Assembly: GCA_910587905.1 (NCBI GenBank)
Contig: CAJUOF010000141.1
Coordinates: 1-18,745, forward strand
Length of the DNA stretch: 18,745 bases
Origin: an uncultured Lachnospiraceae bacterium
Lineage (GTDB): Bacteria; Bacillota_A; Clostridia; Lachnospirales; Lachnospiraceae
Direction: 5' to 3'
The notes under the pieces were generated by a model. It worked only from the letters and a program-made list of their open reading frames with translations, ran no database searches and was not told the DNA's origin. The stretch's first letter is position 1. Every line of letters begins with the position of its first letter. The position numbers and the translations under genes were made by a program. Of this stretch, positions 14,142 to 18,745 are shown in pieces.

Positions 14142-15895
14142 CAAGCATCCATGGCCGGAGCATATTTCCTCCGGTATTCGTCAAACCGTTCCCGGAACTC
14201 CTCGTTTCCGTCCCGGAAATCCCGCAGGGACTCGTGGAGGTTCATGTTCCGGTCCGCCATATCCGTCACGCACCCTGCAATATTCGAACAGTGGTCCGCC
14301 GTCCGCTCCAGATTGGTAAGGATGTCCGACCAGACAAACCCGGCGGCAATGGAACAGCTCCCGTCCTGGAGCCTTACAATATGGCTGGAGCGGAATTTCT
14401 CCTTCAACAGGTCAATGACCTGCTCCAAAGGCTCCACCCTTCTCGCCGCCTCCAGGTCGTTATCCAGAAACGCCCGCAGGGAAAGACCCACAATCTCTTC
14501 CACCGCCGCCGACAAAAGCCCGTACTCCGCCTGTGCCTCCCTGGTAAAAGAAAGCTCCTTGTCTCTCAACTCCTCGGCAGATTCCAAAAGCCCTGCCCCG
14601 TGGTCGGCGATCCGCTCAAAATCCCCGATGACCTTGAGAAGCTTGGCCGCCTCCGCATGGTCCGCCTCCGTGACCTGTCTGTTGCTCAGATGGACCAGGT
14701 AGGTGCCGAGAAGGTCCTCATAGCGGTCCGTCAGCTCCTCCTTCTCCCGGACCGAGTCCGCAAGCTCCTCCGAATACTCCCGAAGAGAAGAAAGCCCCTC
14801 CGTAAGCGCGTCTACTGCCGCCTCCGCCAGCCCCGCCGCCACCTCCTGGCACCGTTCCAGGGCAATGGAGGGCGTGCTGAGAAACCGTTCATCTAGCTCT
14901 GCCACAGCATCCGGCTTCCGGTCGTCCCGAATCAGCCGGCAGGCCAGCCGTTCCAGAAAACCGGCCATGGGAAGCATCAGGAGCGTACAGAGAAGATTAA
15001 ACACAGAATGAGCCGCCGCAATGCCAAAGAGAGAGACCGGGCTGTCCAGAAACGCCGGAGCCAGAACGAGCCGCCCCAGACAGAATACCGACAGCCACAC
15101 GGCCGTCCCAATCACGTTGAAGAGAAGATGGACCATGGCCGCCCGCTTTGCATTCCGATTTGCCCCCACCGAAGACAGCATCGCCGTCACGCAGGTCCCG
15201 ATGTTCTGGCCCATGATAATGGGAACTGCCGCACCGTAAGAGACCTGCCCTGTGGAAGCAAGCGCCTGCAAAATTCCCACGGAGGCGGAGCTGGACTGAA
15301 TGAGGGCCGTGAGGACGGCTCCCGCAAGAACCCCCAGAACCGGATTTTCAAACAAAAGGAACAGCTCCCGAAACGCCGGAACACTTCCCAGCCCCGAAAC
15401 CGCCCCCGACATGGTCTCCATCCCGAACATCAGCGTCGCAAAGCCGAGAAAAATCATGCCGGTATCCTTTTTCTTCGAGCTTTTACAGAACAGATAGCAA
15501 ATAATCCCGACCAGCGCCAGAACCGGCGTAAAAGAAGAAGGCTTCAGCAGACGGACAAACAGGTTCCCGCTCTCGATTCCGGCAAGACTTAACAGCCAGG
15601 CCGTGACCGTCGTCCCGATATTGGCCCCCATGATCACATGAATCGCCTGCCCCAGGGTCATCAGCCCGGAATTGACAAAGCCCACCACCATGACCGTGGT
15701 GGCCGAAGAACTCTGGATCACCGCCGTCACCAGAAGCCCCGTCAAAAGCCCCGCCATCTTCCCCGTGGTCAGCCTTCCAAGAACCGTGCGGAGCCTGCCG
15801 CCCGCTCTCCTCTCCAAAGCCTGCCCCATCACACTCATGCCGAAGAGAAACAGGCTCAGTCCCCCCACCATCGTCAAACCATCAAAAATATCCAT
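14141..15895 (-). CDS. Na+/phosphate cotransporter family protein with C-terminal PhoU-like domain
   Basis: This is a 584-residue inner-membrane protein of the NptA/PNaS (Na/Pi cotransporter II) family, expected to import phosphate with sodium. The membrane half (residues 1 to ~310) has the inverted-repeat signature twice: QSSSATTVMVVGFVNSG and QSSSASVGILQALASTG, each followed by an MGANIGTTVT or MGQNIGTCVTA motif. The cytosolic C-terminal half is a PhoU-like helical bundle with FERIADHGAGLLE and LERTADHCSNIAG. The start is the ATG at 15895 (MDIFDGLTMVGG), eight bases after AAAGGAG; the 14-codon upstream extension is not hydrophobic and lacks a ribosome site. Pho-box-like repeats lie ~80 to 105 bp upstream, and phoB lies directly downstream past the palindrome. 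Confidence 0.94.
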   Translation of the reverse strand: MDIFDGLTMVGGLSLFLFGMSVMGQALERRAGGRLRTVLGRLTTGKMAGLLTGLLVTAVIQSSSATTVMVVGFVNSGLMTLGQAIHVIMGANIGTTVTAWLLSLAGIESGNLFVRLLKPSSFTPVLALVGIICYLFCKSSKKKDTGMIFLGFATLMFGMETMSGAVSGLGSVPAFRELFLLFENPVLGVLAGAVLTALIQSSSASVGILQALASTGQVSYGAAVPIIMGQNIGTCVTAMLSSVGANRNAKRAAMVHLLFNVIGTAVWLSVFCLGRLVLAPAFLDSPVSLFGIAAAHSVFNLLCTLLMLPMAGFLERLACRLIRDDRKPDAVAELDERFLSTPSIALERCQEVAAGLAEAAVDALTEGLSSLREYSEELADSVREKEELTDRYEDLLGTYLVHLSNRQVTEADHAEAAKLLKVIGDFERIADHGAGLLESAEELRDKELSFTREAQAEYGLLSAAVEEIVGLSLRAFLDNDLEAARRVEPLEQVIDLLKEKFRSSHIVRLQDGSCSIAAGFVWSDILTNLERTADHCSNIAGCVTDMADRNMNLHESLRDFRDGNEEFRERFDEYRRKYAPAMDA

Positions 15896-15973
15896 AATCC
15901 CGGCTCCTTTCGCTTCACATGTTTTCGTTTTCTCCATGATAACCGTCTTCTGTCAAATCCGTTACCACAGTTT

Positions 15974-16001
15974 TGTAAAGTCCATGTAAAGTTCCTGTCA
16001 C
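15974..16001 (-). promoter_or_regulatory. Candidate Pho box upstream of the Na/Pi cotransporter
   Basis: On the minus strand GTGACA (16001-15996), TTTACA (15990-15985) and TTTACA (15979-15974) recur with an exact 11-bp period; the last two units begin ACTTTACA in both. PhoB/PhoP dimers bind 11-bp direct repeats of this type (TTAACA or CTGTCA units). Further TGTCA-type words at 15951 and 16020 are slightly off phase. No strong -10 is evident downstream, as expected for an activated promoter. The upstream stretch 15896-16104 holds no gene. Confidence 0.55.
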
Positions 16002-16104
16002 ATTCCGTCGATGTCTTTCTGTCAAAAAGAAGACCTCTGTCGGTAGTATTCCACCAGGAGCCGATTTCTATAAGAAGAAGCCCGCCGAGCGGACGGAGAA
16101 ACTT

Positions 16105-16148
16105 GAGCGGGAAGGAAACCGCTTTTCCCGCCGGTTCCCTTCCCGCTC
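16105..16148 (-). terminator. Strong 17-bp hairpin just after the ECF S-component gene
   Basis: GAGCGGGAAGGAAACCG (16105-16121) pairs at 16 of 17 positions with 16132-16148 (the mismatch is G-U in the minus-strand RNA) around a 10-nt loop. It begins eight bases after the stop of the gene. On the minus strand the sequence after the stem is AAGTTTCTCC, so the T-run is poor. Its position and strength suggest transcription termination or 3'-end protection. Confidence 0.6.
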
Positions 16149-16155
16149 TCCTCCT

Positions 16156-16773
16156 CTATCCTTTAAAATGCAGCAGCACCTTCCCAATCGCCAGTGTGAG
16201 CACCGCCGCCACGGCCGCCTCCGGCACCCCGTTGGCCACGATGATCGCCAGGATCCCGTCATAGACCAACTCGACGGCGACCTCCTTCACCGCCGCATAC
16301 TGGGCGGCAAAACAAAAATAGATCAGATTCATGACGAGGATCGTGTTGACGAGGGCCCCCGTCACGCCGGCCAGGGGCAGGGCCGCAAATTCCGCCGCCT
16401 TATGCTCTCTTCCCAGCTTCATCACGCCCCTGTAGACAAAATAGGGAACCACGCCCACCAGGATCCGGGGGACAAAACAGATCACGAGACTCCACAGGTT
16501 CCCGCCCGAATAAAAAGGCGAAAAGGCAAAAGACAAAAGACTGGGATTAAAAGTGTTGTTGATGAGACTGGTCAATCCAAAGACAAATCCAAGAAATGCG
16601 CCCTTTTTCGGTCCTAAAACGACGGATCCGATAATGACGGGTACATGGATCAGGGTGGCCTTGATCACCACCAGGTTGATGTAACCCACATACGGCACAA
16701 AGGCCATCATGACGATAATGGCGGCAATGGCCGCAGTCAACACCAGGTTTCGGGTTTTTACTGAAGTATTCAT
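16156..16773 (-). CDS. ECF transporter S component (vitamin uptake)
   Basis: This 205-residue integral membrane protein is a substrate-binding S subunit that would work with a shared energising module (EcfT plus two ATPases) encoded elsewhere. About six hydrophobic helices are visible, starting at LVLTAAIAAIIVMMAFVPYV. The segment INLVVIKATLIHVPVIIGSV then LGPKKGAFLGFVFGLTSLINN is the conserved first loop and second helix of ECF S components. The C-terminal LVYDGILAIIVANGVPEAAVAA is also typical. The start follows AGGAGG by eight bases. The ligand cannot be read from sequence. Pantothenate is an attractive guess because coaX and coaBC are in the window, but they are over 6 kb away; folate or another vitamin is equally possible. 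It has its own promoter. Confidence 0.85.
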   Translation of the reverse strand: MNTSVKTRNLVLTAAIAAIIVMMAFVPYVGYINLVVIKATLIHVPVIIGSVVLGPKKGAFLGFVFGLTSLINNTFNPSLLSFAFSPFYSGGNLWSLVICFVPRILVGVVPYFVYRGVMKLGREHKAAEFAALPLAGVTGALVNTILVMNLIYFCFAAQYAAVKEVAVELVYDGILAIIVANGVPEAAVAAVLTLAIGKVLLHFKG

Positions 16774-16799
16774 TTTTCATTCCTCCTGCTACTGTTCCT

Positions 16800-16822
16800 C
16801 TGCCGGAAAACGCTTCCGACAG
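16800..16822 (-). repeat. Leader hairpin upstream of the ECF S-component gene
   Basis: In the minus-strand transcript CUGUCGGAA pairs with UUCCGGCAG (one G-U pair) around GCGUU. It lies 27 bases before the ATG in a leader of about 75 nt. The leader is too short and lacks the core of a THF, TPP, FMN or cobalamin riboswitch. It may be a simple stability or translation element. Confidence 0.45.
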
Positions 16823-16855
16823 GCCGGATACAATGCGTCTACTGGTTACTCCACG

Positions 16856-16883
16856 ATTATAGCAGAGAGTACGAAAAAGTCAA
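16856..16883 (-). promoter_or_regulatory. Promoter of the ECF S-component gene
   Basis: On the minus strand TTGACT (16883-16878) and a consensus TATAAT (16861-16856) are 16 bp apart, with TGC before the -10 (extended). The -35 box overlaps the stop codon of the upstream sensor kinase. The S-component gene can therefore be expressed independently of the kinase. Confidence 0.7.
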
Positions 16884-18745
16884 GTTGCATCCTCTCCGCC
16901 GCTCCGCAGTTGTCCGAGAAGTGCTCTCATCTCGTCCATGTCCACCGGCTTCGCCAGATGTCCGTTCATACCACAATCCAAAGCCTTCTTTACATCCTCC
17001 GCAAATGCATTGGCTGTCATAGCAACGATTGGGATGGTTTTTGCCTTTGGATGTCCACAGACACGAATTCTTCTGGTCGCCTCGTAGCCGTCCATGAGCG
17101 GCATTTGTACATCCATCAGGATCATATCATAAGAATCCGGTTCAGAACGCAGGAACCTTTCCAAAACCTCTTTTCCGTTGGCGGCCAATTCACAGTCCGC
17201 CCCCTCGATCGCCAGCATCTCAATCAAAAGCTCGGCATTTAACTCATTGTCCTCCGCTACCAGCAAAGAAAGTCCCCGCAAAGCATCCTGTGCCACATCG
17301 CCCCTCTTTTGTCCCCCAAACTTCTCTTCCTTCTGTTCATCGCCGGCTTCTGTCTCAGCTCTTTCCGAAAGGGCGAACGTCAATTCTACTGTAAAGACAC
17401 TGCCCTTTCCCAGCTCACTATCCACATGAATCAAACCGCCCATCAAATCCACCAAATTTTTGGTGATGGCCATGCCCAATCCCGTTCCTTGAATCCCCTT
17501 TGTGGCGTCTGTCTCTTCTCTCGCAAAGGGATCAAAAACGGTCTTCAAGAACTCCCCGCTCATACCGATCCCATTATCCTTTACAAGAAAATGCAGATGT
17601 ACATATTGGTGCGAAACTCCCGGAATAGACTTGACTGTAAGATCAATCGTTCCTCCATCTGAGGTATATTTGACTGCGTTGGACAACAGATTAATCAAAA
17701 TCTGATTCAATCTCAGCTTGTCTCCCATCAGACTTCCCACAAACGCACCTTCCTGATGAACTGTAAATGTTTGCTTCTTGGCCTTAATCTGAGGTAACAA
17801 AATCGCCTGCAGTTCGTCCAACAATTCTGTCAGAGAAAACTCGGCCACGTTTAGCGAGGTTTTCCCGCTCTCGATCTTACTCATATCCAGCACATCGTTG
17901 ATGAGGCTTAAGAGATGTCTGCCGGAAGAGGAAATTTTTTTTGTATACTCCCTTACTTTTTCTACGTTGTCCGCATCCCTTTCGAGCAGATTGGAAAATC
18001 CGATAATCGCATTCATTGGAGTACGGATGTCATGAGACATATTAGAAAGAAAATGACTTTTGGCTTCATTGGCACTGCGGGCCGCATCCAATGCCTCCTG
18101 CAGACTGTGGTTCATCTGCTGCTCTTTGGTACGGTCCGACATAACAATCACAAATTTTTCCATCCCCTGAATATTTTCATGATAGACCGCTTCCCGATAC
18201 CAACGCCGATCCCCTGTCTTCTGATGGACATGCTCTCGCTCCCAGTGGCGGCTTCCATGAACGGGAATCGCTGAAAATTCTTCTCTGGAAATAAATCCAT
18301 AGGCATTCACAACACTCTCCCCGATCAGTCGGGCATTTTTCATGGCCGCTTCCAACGGAATACCAAGAAGACGTTCGATATTGGGGCTGATATAGTCCAC
18401 ACTCCAGGTTTCCTCATCCAACATCATAAAAATATCATCCACACTGGTGGAAAGAGTATCAAACATCAGCTCCCGATATCTAAGTTCCAGCGTGTTTTTC
18501 CTCGAAAGCCGCCGAATCCGATAAATCAGCCATACAAGCAAAACAGCCGCAACCAGAAGGAACAGCTTGACCAGCACATCAACCGTTGCCCTCTGAAGCC
18601 TTAAAAGGCTGGAGCTTGCCACTGCCTCCGGAACGATTCCAAGAAGTACACAATCTTCATACCCCACCGGCTGATAAGAAACATAATGGATCATACCGTC
18701 GATTTTGCAGCGGACGACATCAGACCTCCCCTGTTTCCAGTCCTC
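16880..18745 (-). CDS. Hybrid sensor histidine kinase/response regulator (5' end outside window)
   Basis: The frame is open to the right-hand edge, so the N-terminus is missing; the ATG at 18694 is only an internal methionine. The visible order is: end of an extracytoplasmic sensor (CKIDGMIHYVSYQPVGYE), a membrane helix (VKLFLLVAAVLLVWLIY), a PAS domain with ISPNIERLLGIP, a phospho-acceptor histidine in SNMSHDIRTPMNAI, an ATPase domain with LLSNAVKYT, DNGIGM and GTGLGMAI, and a C-terminal receiver with VAEDNELNAELL, the phosphorylated aspartate in MILMDVQMPLMDG, and LAKPVDMDEM. No Hpt domain follows, so phosphate would pass to a partner outside this protein or back to the histidine. The sensor piece resembles a dCache-type ligand domain. 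Signal and output are unknown. Base composition is less GC-rich than its left neighbours. Confidence 0.93.
   Translation of the reverse strand, partial: EDWKQGRSDVVRCKIDGMIHYVSYQPVGYEDCVLLGIVPEAVASSSLLRLQRATVDVLVKLFLLVAAVLLVWLIYRIRRLSRKNTLELRYRELMFDTLSTSVDDIFMMLDEETWSVDYISPNIERLLGIPLEAAMKNARLIGESVVNAYGFISREEFSAIPVHGSRHWEREHVHQKTGDRRWYREAVYHENIQGMEKFVIVMSDRTKEQQMNHSLQEALDAARSANEAKSHFLSNMSHDIRTPMNAIIGFSNLLERDADNVEKVREYTKKISSSGRHLLSLINDVLDMSKIESGKTSLNVAEFSLTELLDELQAILLPQIKAKKQTFTVHQEGAFVGSLMGDKLRLNQILINLLSNAVKYTSDGGTIDLTVKSIPGVSHQYVHLHFLVKDNGIGMSGEFLKTVFDPFAREETDATKGIQGTGLGMAITKNLVDLMGGLIHVDSELGKGSVFTVELTFALSERAETEAGDEQKEEKFGGQKRGDVAQDALRGLSLLVAEDNELNAELLIEMLAIEGADCELAANGKEVLERFLRSEPDSYDMILMDVQMPLMDGYEATRRIRVCGHPKAKTIPIVAMTANAFAEDVKKALDCGMNGHLAKPVDMDEMRALLGQLRSGGEDAT

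Noticed and set aside
13902..14144. An 80-codon minus-strand frame within the palindrome as a gene
   Set aside because: It lies wholly on the fold-back repeat, overlaps the phoB promoter, has no ribosome site, and resembles no protein family I know.
16774..16855. A THF or other vitamin riboswitch ahead of the ECF S-component
   Set aside because: The leader is only about 75 nt with one simple hairpin and lacks the conserved cores.
1..18745. CRISPR arrays, tRNA or rRNA genes, insertion sequences, prophage genes
   Set aside because: No spaced direct repeats, cloverleaf signatures, transposase or phage motifs were found on reading both strands.

Overview
The window looks like chromosome of a GC-rich, spore-forming Clostridia, most likely a Lachnospiraceae-type Firmicute. 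The reasons are the YlmC/YmxH-type sporulation gene, NrdR, a type III pantothenate kinase, an EF-P with the Bacillus-like KPGKGAAF loop, an ECF-transporter S component, and strong AAGGAGG-type ribosome binding sites. The taxon is inferred from gene content and style, not from a marker gene.

Layout. (1) 1-2072, plus strand: the 3' part of tyrA, then aroA, the end of an aromatic amino acid operon. (2) 2183-9283, minus strand: a stand-alone coiled-coil gene with a 63-bp tandem repeat, then a co-oriented run read from right to left: coaBC, cls, prfC, a YlmC/YmxH gene, nrdR, yqeG and efp, with a terminator-like hairpin about 120 nt after efp. (3) 9311-10189, plus strand: coaX, divergent from coaBC, with a good promoter and two small hairpins in the shared 130-bp region. 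The two genes cover the pantothenate kinase, PPC synthetase and PPC decarboxylase steps of CoA synthesis. (4) 10190-11316: an AT-rich accessory patch with a strong promoter driving an apparent ~105-nt structured RNA of unknown family, followed on the other strand by a hicA-hicB toxin-antitoxin pair with its own promoter and a palindromic operator candidate. (5) 11317-15895, minus strand: a phosphate-response block of a Na/Pi cotransporter with a PhoU-like tail, phoB, phoR and a GNAT acetyltransferase. (6) 16156-18745, minus strand: an ECF transporter S component and a hybrid sensor histidine kinase that runs off the window.

How it fits together. The PhoB/PhoR pair probably senses phosphate limitation and acts on the cotransporter gene, whose upstream region carries three TTTACA/GTGACA units spaced exactly 11 bp, the form of a Pho box. 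The whole gap between the cotransporter and phoB is a ~216-bp imperfect palindrome, and a good phoB promoter lies inside one of its arms. The phoR frame runs 191 bp into the acetyltransferase gene, which suggests a lost stop codon.

Most worth a second look: the small RNA at 10534-10639, the fold-back element at 13926-14141, and the phoR/acetyltransferase overlap. Most of the rest is ordinary housekeeping sequence.
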